NCBI GenBank assembly: GCA_014529385.2
Contig: CM043947.1
Coordinates: forward strand, 124,204,891-124,268,890
Direction: 5' to 3'
From: Adiantum capillus-veneris
Taxonomy: Eukaryota > Streptophyta > Polypodiopsida > Polypodiales > Pteridaceae
DNA: 64,000 bases
Positions 33,163 to 45,518 of this stretch are shown piece after piece (the first letter of the stretch is position 1; the number at the start of each line of letters is the position of its first letter). The position numbers were made by a program, and so were the translations under genes. Under the pieces are notes generated by a model that searched no databases, had not been told where the DNA came from, and was given only the letters and a program-made list of their open reading frames with translations.

Positions 33163-34809
33163 GTGAAAATTCTGCTATCTTATCTTATACGTCTTCTCGC
33201 AACAAGATATGGCCATCGCGGTAATATTTTCTCTCGTCTCAAATTTACTAATAAGCAATTTTCTTACTGCAACAGAAATGGCCATATTGAAGATGATTGT
33301 TGGGCACGTCAATATGATGAAGAACACAATATTACCACAAAACAACGATGTTTATCTAGAGACTCTTCTTCTTCTTCTTGTGAATATTGTGGACAATCTT
33401 ATCATCCCACTCATATGTGCTATAAGCGTCGATTCGACACAGATCGGAATAGAGCATATGCTACTGAACATCGAAACAACATTGTACCAGAAACAAGCTG
33501 CGTCCTATGTTCAGTTGCTCCAGACAGAATACTTCATGTACGCGATGGATCACTTTTTATTGTCGATTCTGGTGCTACAGGAAATATGACATATCAGTCT
33601 AAGTGGCGCCATAACTATCATCCACTGCCAGTTCAACGTGTTGTTTATCTTGCTGATGATACTACTTATCAAGTAAAGGGTATTGGAGACTTCTATCTTG
33701 GTACCTTATCTTCTTCCACTAGAATTTTTCGAGGAGTATTACATGTACCAGATCTTCAACATAATCTTCTTTCAGTTGCTAGACTTGTTGATCTTGGTCT
33801 GTTTGTTGGATTTGATCATACCAAATGCCGAATTGAGAAAGATGGACAGACTATAGCCACTGCTCCTCAAAATGGTAATTTGTTTGAACTCTCTCTCAAC
33901 GATGCTGTAGCAAATGTTGTCATTGCTCCAGATGATCATGAATGCAAAGTATGGCATCACCGTTTTGTTCATGCTAATTTCTCAAAACTCCTTGATCTTC
34001 AACGTCGTGATCTTGTTCATGGCATGGATCTTAAAGCCCATCCTCATATGGGAATTTGTGAATTTTGTGCTCTTGGGAAACACAATCGCAAACCCTTTCC
34101 TCTTTCAAATACAACTCATTCTCATGACATATTGAATCTTGTTCATACTGATATATGTGGACCTCTACTTTCTTCGAGATCACAATATCGCTACTTCATT
34201 ACTTTCATTGATGATTTCTCAAGGTATACGATTGTATTTCTACTTAGAAAAAAATCTGAAGCCTTATCTGTTTTCAAACAATTCCACAAGGCTGTGGAAC
34301 TTCAAACTGGTCGTCGCCTTAAGAAGCTTCGTAGTGAGAATGGAGGCGAATATGTTTCTCGAGAGTTTGTGAGTTACTGTGCTGACAGTGGAATTCATCA
34401 TGAACACACTATTCTATATTCGCCTCAACAGAACGGTGTTGCTGAACGAAAGAATCGCACTATTCTCAATGCTGTAAGATGTATGCTGATTCATTCTGGC
34501 TTATCTCGTATTTTTTGGGCTGAAGCTACTTTGACAGTAGTATTTATTCAGAATCATCTTCCTACTACTACACCCTCTGGTAAGATACCCATCACAGCAT
34601 GGACAGGTGACATTCCTTCTGTATCTCATTTTCGAACCTTTGGATGTATTGCTTATATTCATGTTCACAAAGAAACACGAAGAAAGCTTGATTTTCCTGG
34701 TCTTAAAGTTATTTTTATTGGATATTCTGACACTTCCAAAGGCTACAAATTCTATGACCCTTCCTCCAAGAAAGTAATTGTGAATCGTGATTCTACTTTT
34801 AACAAATAG
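33163..34809 (+). pseudogene. TE7 nucleocapsid, protease and integrase
   Basis: Two knuckles come first: FSYCNRNGHIEDDC (first Cys lost) and CEYCGQSYHPTHMC (complete). The protease has FIVDSGATGNMTY. The pre-integrase HHCC includes WHHRFVHANF and CEFCALGKH. Integrase has VHTDICGP, then RSENGGEY where the second catalytic Asp is Glu, then QQNGVAERKNRT. The first codon here is GTG and the phase is open further upstream, so the real start is unknown. A TAG at 34807-34809 ends the frame; the same phase continues from 34810. Confidence 0.88.
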
Positions 34810-36633
34810 CTTATGGGAGGCTCATGGTCCATGGATGATTCTGATGATACTAAATCATTGCTTCAAGCTTTTCCATTTCTTTCAGAAGATGAAACTCTTC
34901 CTATAGAGCAACTTTCCTCTTCACAACCATCCATTCCGAATGTTGCCAATGATGATATTGATATTTTTGTTGATCTGCCTATTGATTTTGAACATGGCTC
35001 ATGTCATGTTTATGATGACGATATTGCTGATAATGCTTTTTCTACTTCCGAAGATCCCATTACTTCTGATGAAGCTATCTCTTCACCACAAAAGGATCAA
35101 TGGCAAGAGGCTATGGAAGCAGAGTACGATTCTCTTATCTCTAAAGGTACATGGATACTAACTGAATTACCTCCTGGTCGTACAGCTATTAAATGTAAGT
35201 GGGTGTATAAGACAAAAGTAAAAGCAAATGGATCTTTTGACAAGTTCAAGGCGCGTTTAGTTGCAAAAGGTTACTCCCAAGTAGCTGGTGTTGATTATCA
35301 AGAGACTTTTTCACCAATTGTTCGCATTACAAGTGTTCGAGTTTTATTGGCATTTGCTGTTCAATTTGATTTAGAAGCTCATCAAATAGATGTGCGAACT
35401 GCTTTTCTTAATGGTGACTTGGAAGAGGAAATTTATATGGAACAACCAGAAGGGTTTGTTATTCCAGGTAAAGAAGACCTTGTTGCTCAACTCCATAAGG
35501 CACTATATGGTCTCAAACAAGCTTCGCGAGCCTGGTATACAAAATTTGATCTTTTTCTCACCTCTAAAGGATTCATCTCTTGCTCGTCAGACCCCAACTT
35601 ATACATAAAACGCCAAGGTAGCAGTTTTGTGATTCTTGCTCTTTATGTGGATGATACCATCCTTGTTTCCAATGATTTGGGATTTCTTCAGCAAGTGAAA
35701 AAGTTATTGTCTTCTTCATTTGATATGGTGGATCTTGGAGAGATTCACTCGTGTCTTGGAATTTAAATCCAACGGAACCGTACAAAAGGTATTTTATTCC
35801 TTCGACAGTCAAAGTTTATTGCAGATACTATTCAAAAATTTGGTATGGAATCTGCACATTCAGCCAACACACCTTGTCTTGCGAGCTCTACGAAGAACAC
35901 TTCTGACAATGGCGGTCAACTTGTCACAAATCAACCTTATGCTAACTTGATTGGATGTCTTCAGTTTGTTGGCATGAACACTCGTCCTGATATTCTGTTT
36001 GCTGCTAAATATCTTGGACAACATCTTGCATGTCCTTCTCTTAAGCATTGGTCTGCTGCAAAGCGTGTGTTGAAATACTTGAAAGGCACTACAGATTTTG
36101 GTTTAATCTATCGACGACAACTCACATCGGATTCTATGCAATCTCTTTCTCTTTTGGGTTACACAGATGCAGACTAGGCAAGCTCACATTTATCTATGCG
36201 ATCTACTAGTGAAAATTGCTTCTTTATAAATGGTTGTCTTGTTTCTTGGACTAGCAAGAAACAACGTTGTGTTGCAGTTTCTACGAGTGAGTCAGAATAT
36301 GTTGCGGCATCACTTGCAGCTCGTGAGTTGATTTGGCTTCGACAAATGCTGGTTGATATTGGTCACTCTCCTCTTTCTAGCACACCCTTGCGGTGTGACA
36401 ACCAAAGTGCTATTAGTCTTGCAAAAGACTATGTTCAACATAATAAGTCAAAGCACATTGCTGTCCATTATCATTATGTCAGGTATGAAGTACGCAAAGG
36501 AACCATTATGGTTGAACACTGTCCAAGTGACCAGATGATTGCAGACATTTTGACCAAAGGCCTCAACGAGTCACGTTTCATCCTCTTGCGCTCGGAGCTT
36601 GGAGTTGCTTCGACCTCACTCTTTCTAGATTAG
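34810..36633 (+). pseudogene. TE7 reverse transcriptase and RNase H
   Basis: RT is complete in sequence: KCKWVYKTKVKANG, DVRTAFLNGDLEEEIYM, ALYGLKQASRAWY and the active site ALYVDDTILVS (about 35638). A TAA at 35764-35766 and a TAG at 36175-36177 break it. RNase H has GYTDAD just before the second stop, then STSESEYVAAS, LRCDNQSAISLAK and MIADILTKGL. All pieces share one phase, so no indel has occurred. The three stops of this element each fit a single C-to-T or G-to-A change. Confidence 0.88.
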
Positions 36634-36869
36634 CTTCTTTGCTATTGTAATAGCTTTGTACATTTGACATTGTAATCTTTTAGGTACCATGCACTATGCA
36701 CACTCCACATTTGCACATTGTGATCTCTAATTCACTTGAATATTTGTACATAGATGCACAATTCACTTTCACATCATCATCGCTGGTTCATATTTTCACA
36801 TTGTATAGGGGCTTGGGTTTTTCCCTTGAACTCCCCAAGGGTTTTTTCATCCAAAGCTAGAGACCTTTA

Positions 36870-36881
36870 TTTGAGTGGGGG
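36870..36881 (+). promoter_or_regulatory. TE7 polypurine tract
   Basis: TTGAGTGGGGGT directly precedes the TG of the 3' LTR. Confidence 0.8.
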
Positions 36882-37016
36882 TGTTGGAGCTATATATGGC
36901 TCACTCTACTCAACTTGGTCTCACCTATATATTTGTATCTTGTCCTCAATATGAATCAGTCTTTGGGAGCGTATATGGTGTGTCTCTTGTCTCGTCTCTC
37001 TCTCTACATCTCAACA
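36882..37016 (+). repeat. TE7 3' LTR
   Basis: 135 bp, practically identical to the 5' LTR. Confidence 0.95.
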
Positions 37017-38245
37017 TACAAATCCCCTGCCTTCCCACTTAAGGTTAGGCTTAAAGCATTACTCTTATGCAGGTCATTGTGTTCTCCTAGAGAATCACAT
37101 ATTTGTTCAAACACTTCGATATGCTTTCTCACATCCCCGTCTCCACTAAATTTTTGTGTGAGCTTGGCTATTTGTACTGCTTTACTTCTAGGTTCTCTAT
37201 CAGGCATGTTACGCATATTCTCAGCAATAGATCGACCGATAGCTTGAGCAAATGTTGCCAAGTCACCTAACTGAGAAGGAACTGTGGGTGGAGGTGCTCG
37301 AGAGACTACATGTGGAGTAGGTATTGGCACTGGGCTTGGCGCATAGGAAGCCCTTGGATTCCACGTTTGGTACGGTGTTGTGCCATGTGGCGGTCCAAAG
37401 TTCATATGTGTGGCCCTAGGCGTAGCAGACATCGGATGTGACATGCTAATGCTAGCCGGTATGGTCCCATGGAAATAAGAACTTGGGTGTTGTGGTTGTG
37501 GAGCATAGGTTGTTGAAACAATGGGAGGGGTAGGGACTACATGAGTACGAGGACCTAAAGCTATATACAATTGGTACACACTTGTAGGTATTTTTGCAAG
37601 CATTGAGCTACCATGTAGTGGTGCTTTACTAACAAATGAGGTCCGTGGCGTGTTTCTTGGCATGCCCATCATTGGGGTAGGCATGATAGCCATGGTGTCA
37701 TCAAGATAAAGATAAGCTAGACTTGGAAAAGTAAAGCTATCACTTGTAGGCTCAGATTGTACTGAGACCCCTGGCGAAACAATATATGTGGGATCCATCG
37801 GACTTATCGAGGGAGTCTCCATTTGCGATAAGGTTGGTTGTTTAGCCTTCCCTCTATCCAAGAATCTTACGAGAGACGTTGAAGGCATGTGGATCCCCTT
37901 GTTTTGTCTCTCTAGCTCAATGACTCTATGGATGACCTCACAAACTCTTTATTGTTGATCATCCACACTAGTAGCACCCGTTGTGGATTGTAGGACATCT
38001 AACCAACCCACATGATAGGTGTGACCTGTGTATAGGTCGGTTAGATTTTTCTTTTGTAATTCGTACTCCCAGTTCTCCTTTAAGAACGCTCCATCTACGA
38101 TTGAGGTGCTAGGGGTGTCCTTTGAACTAGATGCAACGGTTGACCCTTAGTGGTTGCTAAGTCAGGAGAACTCTATTGCTCTCCTAGCAAGGATATTGAC
38201 ATAGGATATTTCTCTTTTAACTCTCTTCATTGCTCCGCCTTGCAT
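37017..38245 (-). pseudogene. TE6 gag, proline-rich and capsid N-terminal part
   Basis: The open frame 37004-37888 has a long Pro/Thr/Ser/Met-rich stretch (PQPQHPSSYFHG, SPVPIPTPHVVSR), then KAVQIAKLTQKFSGDGD and LSLTLSGKAGDLY, which are capsid words. The rest to 38241 reads in stop-interrupted frames. Left it is cut by TE7, right by TE8. Sequence beyond TE8 continues at 46714. Confidence 0.7.
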
Positions 38246-39448
38246 TGTCAAAATGTGTGCGGTCTAGCTGGGAAGGTGTAGAACCTCTGGTTGTGAGAGT
38301 TCGTGATGAGAGTCACAAACACTTTGTGAGAAAGCGTTTGTGGAGAATCACCAGCCCTCTTTCTGAGGGTGATAGAAAATCTAAGAGCGTTCATGATAGC
38401 AAAGTCACAAACCCTCTTTCCTATCGTGCTTGGAAATTGCTTGTTTTTGTAGTCGAGATTATGATGAGAGGATCACCAATCCACATTCAATTTCACTTAA
38501 AAAGACCATTTAAAAACACCCAAGTTTCAGCCATGAAACCTCGATGCTCATACAAGAACAAATCTCAATCAAAACCCAAACCTCTTTCATGGTATCATGT
38601 AGCCTCGCCCCCAATTACATAGTCGTAACATCAAACAGTTGAAATGAATGCTCGAGCTTCCACCTTCATGGCAACCATTTTTTGATTTTGCAGAGATTTA
38701 AGAGATTTGGAAGTGAAGCCCACACACCATTTTGATAAGGGGAAACCCTGATTCACTCCCTCACTAGCTCAGATACAAGATTTTGAAGAGGCGAGACTGC
38801 CTTACACATAGATTGAGCAACCATGGAAGCAATTACACAGTAGTGAAAATTGTAGGTTTTTCCTGTAAAAAGCCCCCTTCTCTCTCTTCTCCATAGAATT
38901 ATGAGCTGATGTGTCAATTTTGGGGCCATTTTGCCACTTAAGAACGAAACTCGGTCATTTTCAGCTCATTTTTTACCCAAAAAATGTCTTTTTTTAATGC
39001 GAAAAATCCCAAATGGAGTCAAGAAAATCCCTAAATTTGTGGGATCACTTGCATCAGCATAAAAAGCATAGATGAGAATCAGTTTTTATCAATATACCAT
39101 TTTGGGTCACTTTCCATGCAATTCTGCAACGACGCCTGTTAGTTGTTATTTTTGGCAATTTTTGCCCGCATCAGTCTTTGTAGGCGAGATGAGTGTGCCA
39201 CCATGAAACACTTGGACTATGTACATTGTCAAACCAAATTAGGCATCGTATCAAGTGAAAAATTACGCAAATGAGCCACATCTAGGGTCACGAGTCCCCG
39301 GATAGGTATGTACATGATAGCGACCGCAGTAGCCACTTTAGCATATATCACTATATGTACATTATTGTTTTTCTTTCTATGCATCAAGAAGTGTCAAAAG
39401 TGAGGTGAATATTTTTATTTCAAACTATGTACGTGCCACAGCATGACG
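38246..39448 (-). repeat. TE8 3' LTR
   Basis: 1203 bp, opening TGTCAAAATGTGTGCGG and ending GCATGACG, where the other LTR ends GTACGACA. The small reading frames inside it recur in the other LTR simply because LTRs are copies. Confidence 0.9.
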
Positions 39449-39462
39449 TCCACCCCCTCTGA
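39449..39462 (-). promoter_or_regulatory. TE8 polypurine tract
   Basis: On - it reads TCAGAGGGGGTGGA, abutting the 3' LTR. Confidence 0.82.
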
Positions 39463-39507
39463 ACCTGCACATCCTCTGGCATGTGCCAAAATTTTTCCTA
39501 TGTAGGT

Positions 39508-40720
39508 TTAATCTTCATTAAGATCCACAAATATTTGGATGTCATTTTCATCTTCTGCAAAGTCTAGAAAATCATCCTCTACTTCTTCATCCTCATCTGT
39601 AGCAATGTCATTAGGCTCTTCTTTATCATCTTGTTGTAAATCAAAAGGATCCTTATCATGTCTCCTCTTGAACATCTTGATTCTTTTGCCCGCTATGGGA
39701 ATTTTAAGCTCTGTTCCATCGAGCTCCCTCAAAGTATATGTAGCATTTCCATGCACATGTTTGACAACATAGGGACCAACCCACCTTTTTGCAAGTGTTT
39801 TTTTGTGTGGTGTGTTGGTTGTCAAGGCTACTGTCGTACATTAGGACCCAGTCACCCTCTTCAATAGGCTTTGGTCGAAGCTTATGTCTTTTATCAAACC
39901 TATCTTTATTCTTTAGTCTTGCATCCTTCAATCGAGCTTTAGCAATGTCTATGTATTCCTGTCTTCTTTCCAATTGCCTTATGCGCAAAGCAAGTAGATT
40001 TTCCCTTCTTACACCATCTTCCCAAGGTAACATGTTCCAAGTAGGAACTACATCCTCAATTGGCATGATTGTCTTCTGACCATACATCAATTCGGTAGGC
40101 ATGTAACCAGTCATTGAGCTAAGAGTTGTACGATCAGCCCACAAAGCATATGGTAGCAACCTTGGCCACTCACGCATTCTACCTTTGCATGCCTTACCCA
40201 AAGCTTTGACAATAGGAGGATGTCCTCTTTCACTTTTCCCATTTCCCTCTGGATTATAAGCACAAGTCAGGGCTAGCTTGATACCAATTCTTGTAAAGAA
40301 ATGCCTTGCTTCATTTGCGTCTAACTCACCTCTATCAACAACTATCTTTCCCACACAGCCATAGTGGCAAATTACATCTTCAAGCAAAATTTTACAAACA
40401 GCTTCTGTAGTTTTTGTCCTCAATGCACGCCCTTCCACTTGGTTTGTCAAGTCTTCTCGTGCAAGTACCAAGTATCTCATTTGCCAAAGTCCTAAAGGCA
40501 TTGTGACTAGATCAACAACCCATTTATAGTGCATGGCTAATGGGTATGTATGATGCAATCCATCACAATGACGTACATTGGAATACATTTGGCATGTGAC
40601 ACAAGACTCCACAAAATCTGCTACATCCTTATACATGCCTTTCTACCAATATCTCTCTTCCATTTTGAAAAAAGTAGCCGATACACCTCGATGTCCAGCA
40701 TATAAGATTTCATGAAGCTC
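39508..40720 (-). pseudogene. TE8 integrase
   Basis: The core shows KWVVDLVTMPLG, VDRGELDANEAR and NPEGNGKSERGHPP for D, D and E. The zinc domain has CVTCQMYS with the His pair upstream, across a stop near 40642. The C-terminal domain is RPKPIEEGDWVLMY, then after a shift RWVGPYVVKHVHGNATYTL and an acidic tail to 39508. TE9 lacks this C-terminal part, so TE8 shows what the family integrase end looks like. Confidence 0.85.
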
Positions 40721-41420
40721 TTTGATAACTTTGAGCTGAGTAGGCTTATCACATACTACTCGTAATGGAGTCCCATATCTTCTTTTAGGATGTTTCCGTA
40801 AGTAACCATCCCTCAAGAAGAATCCATATGATTTCTTTCTGATCCTTTTGAATTCTGACTCACTCCAATCATCTTGCTTTTGTAAAGTACTCAGGTAGCA
40901 ACCTATGAGCAACCATTCATCCTCATAGAACTCCTCTGAAAAGGATTGAAGTGAAGATACAATGCATATATCATCACACTTTTCATGGGAAATTGTGTAG
41001 AATTTTGTGCCTACATCTTCTTCCTCATCAATCATATCATCCTCGTCTTCATACCTTGCTCTTGAAAGCATATCTGCCATTGCATTATCTTTTCCTACAA
41101 TGTGATTCAATTCTGGGTTCAAGGACTTCATATAAGCAATCCACCTAAGCATAGAAATATCAGGAGTAGAGCAGCTTTGAATCATCCCTAGAAGAGGTAA
41201 GCAATCAGTCTCCACAACTACAGATGCTCCAATGAAATACTCTTTGTCACACTTTAATGTTGTAACCACCCCCCATAACTCCCTTTTTACCTATGGATAT
41301 GCTCTTTGGCGAGAGCTTAGAACCTTGGCCCCAAACCTCACCACATATCTGTGTTTCTCTTCATCGTGTTGTCCTACTGCCCATCCAATCCCTGTTGGAC
41401 TAGTGTCCACTGTCACAATC
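40721..41420 (-). pseudogene. TE8 RNase H
   Basis: VIVTVDTSPTGIGWAVGQ, YVVRFGAKVLSSRQRAYP, VVVETDCLPLLGM and DNAMADMLSRARY supply the RNase H acids. A stop at about 41289 separates two open pieces. Confidence 0.82.
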
Positions 41421-42360
41421 ACCGGTCTTCCACACTCATAGTCAATCTTCCTCAAAGTTGGTGAAGATGGCAACAATTGCTTCAACTTCCCCATAGCTTT
41501 TACATGTACATCATTCCATTGAAACCTTTGATTCTTCCTTAGCAATTGATAAAGAGGATTTGCAACATGTGCATAGTGTGGAATCCATATGAGATAGAAG
41601 ACACGTGCACCTAGAAACCTTCTCACCTCCGTGATATTTATGCATACTTCCTTCATCCTCTGTATTGCATCCACTTTAGTTGGACAAGGTCGGCGGCCAT
41701 GAGGATTACAAAGATGTCCCACTATCAATATTTCTTCAACCCCAAACACTGACTTTTTCCCAGATAATGTAAGGTTCACTTCTTCCAGCCTTGTTAAAAT
41801 TCTATCACAATCATTGATGTGGTTTGCTACATATTTACGGCACCCCCTCGAATCCAGAGCCTCATCTTTTTTAGCTAAGTCGCATCCTTTGATTGGAACA
41901 TCATTAAGAAAAGGCATTGTAATTTGAGGTATGAAGTCACAAAGGACTTTGTTCATACCGTTCATCATGTGCGCAACCGAGTTGGTTGCTCCCTGTGGCG
42001 GTAAGGTGCACATCCTTACCAAACCCAGGGGGTGTTCTCATGGTAGTCAAGTCCCTGCTTTCCATTGCTAGTTGGAACTGATCATACCCTGAGTACAAAT
42101 CCCCCATAGAATATATTGCCCTTCCTGCAAATGCTTCTGCAAACTCATCTACAATTGGCCCTGTACCCATATTCCTGATTGTGACTTTGTTGACAGGTTG
42201 CATGTCTTCAATGAAGCGTAGAGCTCCATTTTTCTTTGGTACTGTGAACCATCTGCTTGAGTAGGGGGCAAATGAAGGTTCCAAAATCCCCATCTTTATC
42301 TTTTCATTGAGTAAATCTATAAGCTTTGGCAAGAGTGCTTTTGGCACTGGAATTGGTCAT
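41421..42360 (-). pseudogene. TE8 reverse transcriptase
   Basis: RWFTVPKKNGALRFIEDMQ, SMGDLYSGYDQFQLA, NSVAHMMNGMNKVL and FLNDVPIKGC are the RT blocks. In the active site TE9 reads FIDD where this copy has FLND, so the first Asp is lost. A frameshift near 42000 joins the two open pieces 41937-42347 and 41291-42022. Confidence 0.85.
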
Positions 42361-43042
42361 GAGATATATTGAATATTACCATTGGTTCCACTATAGATGG
42401 ATCCACACACCCTATCTCATGCGACTCAAATGCAAAATCTTTTCCATGTTTGGAGAGTGTCTGTTCAAAGCATTTTCTTTCAATATCTGTCAAGGAGTCA
42501 TTGCCTCCAACTTTTAACATCTTCAATGACTCTTGCGTAAAATTGTTTTCAATTCCTTTTGGATCTCGGAGACTAGGTTGCAAAGAAGCTTGATCCATCG
42601 TTTCCTTGCAATCTGTAGGCAAGGCAATGCCACTGGTTTCACCTTCGTTGCTATAGTTTTGTACTTTGTCTCCACTCGCACTTCTAGATCTTTTTGAACA
42701 TTGAAGAACTCCTCATCTTTGAAAGACTCAATGATTCTATACATGTCCATAGAAGCTACTTTTACCAGGTCATTTCCTTTTTGAAAACTAGAACTTGTTA
42801 TAGCATTGAGATCACCCATAGTATCTACAAAATAAACCTCCTCAAAAACACCTGAAATGTACTCGTCTTCATCTGGCAAATTATGGTTTTTGTATTTTCT
42901 CTGTACACTATTTACATATTGTTTTTGTCCTTTCTTTAAATCTCCAAGCATTGTGAAAGATATTGATCCATCCTTTGCTACTAGGGCACCTGTAGAAAAA
43001 GCTTCGTCTCCCTTCGGATCAAGCAAGAACCTTTTTCTTTCT
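42361..43042 (-). pseudogene. TE8 pol N-terminal region
   Basis: It matches the first 200 residues of the TE9 pol frame (KKGQKQYVNSVQ, FVDTMGDLNAIT style words). Open pieces are 42523-43026 and 42317-42622, shifted near 42600. Its function is unknown; it links protease to RT. Confidence 0.7.
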
Positions 43043-43086
43043 GTACCACTGCACTCCCGCTTTACAATGGTACTCGGCCAAAACCC
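43043..43086 (-). other. TE8 copy of the gag/pol junction stem-loop
   Basis: On - it reads GGGGTTT, spacer GGCCGA, stem GTACCATTG, a 13-nt loop and CAGTGGTAC. The stem is identical to that of TE9 at 56107-56137 and the loop differs by one base. The T run is one base shorter than in TE9, so the slip heptamer is lost in this copy. Confidence 0.6.
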
Positions 43087-44020
43087 CTCATCTCCCTTTG
43101 ATCTCGAAACTCCTTGCTTGGTTTTGGTAGAGAATGGTCCCTTAAGCTGTCACGATTTCGTTCATGGTCAACGCAAACTATCATTGAACAGCTCATTTTC
43201 CATCTTTGCTTTTGACCCTGGCATAGGCAGATCCATCATCGAACACTTTTGTCTCCATTCGCACTGCGGTGATGTATGGTTGTCCAAGGATTAGAGGATA
43301 GCTTGACATCTCTTGAGCAAAGAAATTTTTCTCACCTTTCACATCCCCTATGGTTACATTAACATTTGGACAAGCACCACTGAGATCCCCGGATGAGTTG
43401 TTTGCAGCCCTAATCATCCACCCATGGTCAGTATCAATTGGCCACTTTCCCTTCATATAGAGACTCTTGGACATGAGGTTAATCTCCAAACCATGGTCTA
43501 TCAAGGCCACATAAGGCTCCTCAAGATCTCCCACATTAACCAAGGTTTCTATTGTAGCCCTTATCCAATGGTTTCTAGAATAGTGGCTCTTATGAGTGGC
43601 TTCGTCTTCACCTTCATTTTCAAATTTAACATGCCTATTTCTGCCGCCCGAAGATTGGTAGCAGCTTACAAAATTCTCATCTTCATCTGTTCGTTGTACT
43701 TGTATCACATGTGTCTTTGAATCACTCTCTTCAGCCTCTGATTGGATAGACTTCGTTAAAGTTTGTCGCTTCCTTCTTATGATATCAATGATTTCCTCGT
43801 GGAACTGTCTTTTTGCAATGCCAAGGACTTCTCCCAATGTAAACTCCACCTTGCTATTTAAGATCCTTTCCTCTAAAACTTTCTTTAAATCTGTGGCAGC
43901 TTCAATATCTGATTGTAGCTTGTAAGATGGGCTTTTTCCCTTGCTCTTTTCTTTATCTTGCTTCTCCTTTGGTGCAGCATCTCTCATTGGTACTTCTTGT
44001 GATGGAGGCTCCCTTGCCAC
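43087..44020 (-). pseudogene. TE8 protease and gag end
   Basis: The retropepsin region has VALIDHGLEINLMSKSLY, with DHG in place of DTG, and LILGQPYITAVR. A CGA-to-TGA stop at about 43193-43195 ends the open frame and an indel follows. The upstream part (SYKLQSDIEAATDLKK, LEERILNSKVEFTLGEVLG) matches TE9. Confidence 0.8.
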
Positions 44021-45449
44021 GGGCTCTTGAGAGGGACTCGGATCCTTTCTCGCTCCACCTCTAGTAGCCCTCTTTGAGGGACCTTCGTCCCTTTTTCTCT
44101 CCTGCGTTTTTCTTCAACAAGTGCCTTGTTTCCTCGACACTTTGCAATGTAGGCATGCACTGACAAGGGATCTACAAGTTCATTCCACCCAGTCTCAAGA
44201 CGGATACAATCTCCTACTTCATGTAAGACTTCTTTAGTCAACTTTCCCCTCATAGCTAACTCCATCGCAGATGGCCAGACATCTTCACCATCCTCACTCA
44301 CGTCTTCAATAGATTTTGACCCTTTGAGCATGACTTGACCAGCCTTTAAGCAAAATGCTGCTGCTTTAACCATTGAGATAGCATGACTGGTTTCCATGTC
44401 CTCAACTAGCTTTTTCATCCCTCCTTTGCCAAAGTTGGTCGCCAAGGGCTTCCTTGTTTCACTAAGATGTATCTTCCCTTCTTTGAAGAAGACAAGATCT
44501 TTACCCAAGGCATCTTTGAAGCTTTCACATCCCCTTCTTGGATGGTCTGAGCTATCACACCAGATGCACCTATTTACAAATCCCTCTCTGTTCTGAGGTC
44601 TTTGACTTGATGATTGTCCAGATGTTTGCCGCTTTTCTTCAAGCCTTGCTAGCTTTAATTTCAGCTCGCGTATGCCCTTCACAAGCTCTTCAAGCATAGA
44701 CCCATCATCCTTAGAAGCTACAATAGCAGGTTTTGGATGCTTCTCAGTAATAAGAGGAACTAGAGCACCATTGTTCACCACCATCTTGTCTCTTCTGCGT
44801 TGTCTTTTTGCCAACAGGGAGACTGCATCTTGTACATCATTCCACCTTGTCTTCAAACCTTACTCTGTATCTTTGTCTTCCAAGAGAAGTTCTAACTTTT
44901 CTTCAATTTCTTTGCCCGCTGCTTGTAGGAAAATTTCTACCTTCTCCCTATCCAAGGAAGCTTGTTCAGTTTGTGATAGTTCAGCATAGCGTCGCTCAAA
45001 CTCTCTGAGAAGCTCTGTAGCAGAAATCCCTTCTTTAGGCTTTGCAACCCAATTCAAGAAAGTTCTTTTGGTCACCCTCTCAGAGTCCTCCATAAGTAGT
45101 CTTCTTTTAGAGCAACCTTGAATTCCTTCCAATTTCTTCCATGAGAATTTTGAATTGCCCTACTACGGTCTCTGATCTCTAGGACACAAACTAGCTCAAA
45201 ACTTTGAACCAAGTCTTCCTCACACACTCGGTTCAACTCCATTTCCTTCATATAATCTTGTAGATACTTTGTGATATCCTTGCCATCAAACTGGTCAATT
45301 CTCTTTACAATGGATTGTAGTGCTTTTGTGGTTGAAATCTGGCTTCTTTCCGCTGCTTGTTGTTGCTGCATGTACATGGCAAATGCTTGAAACATCTGCA
45401 TGACTGCAGGATCAAAGTGCATCCCATGTGTCTCTTGATTTTCATCCAT
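44021..45449 (-). pseudogene. TE8 gag
   Basis: The start is at 45449 (MDENQETHGMHFDP). Capsid words match TE9: MFQAFAMYMQQQQ, FDGKDITKYLQDYMKEMEL, TELLREFERRYAEL. The zinc knuckle CIWCDSSDHPRRGC is intact. Two frameshifts (near 45090 and 44010) and a stop at 44857-44860 break the gene. Confidence 0.83.
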
Positions 45450-45495
45450 GGCTAACAAAGTGTCTGGATCAATTCACAAACTCCCACCCCAGTAA

Positions 45496-45514
45496 CTTCG
45501 CATCGGGTTCACCA
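45496..45514 (-). other. TE8 primer-binding site
   Basis: On - TGGTGAACCCGATGCGAAG starts four bases inside the LTR. TE9 has TGGTGAACCCGACGCGAA at the same place, so the site is conserved. I cannot name the tRNA. Confidence 0.65.
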
Positions 45515-45518
45515 GAAA

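Larger units (their letters stand above)
32298..37016 (+). mobile_element. TE7: young Ty1/copia element with very short LTRs
   Basis: LTRs of 143 and 135 bp (TGTTGGAGCTATATAT...TCTCAACA) differ by an 8-base CT indel and one substitution. TACAA is duplicated on both sides (32293-32297 and 37017-37021). An initiator-Met primer site, one long pol phase and a polypurine tract are present. Pol runs in a single phase from 33106 to 36633, broken only by three stop codons. There is no recognisable capsid part of gag. Confidence 0.96.

Noticed and set aside
38230-38622. 130-codon frame repeated as 98 codons at 45599-45895
   Set aside because: It lies in the two TE8 LTRs, so its repetition reflects LTR duplication and not conservation of a gene.
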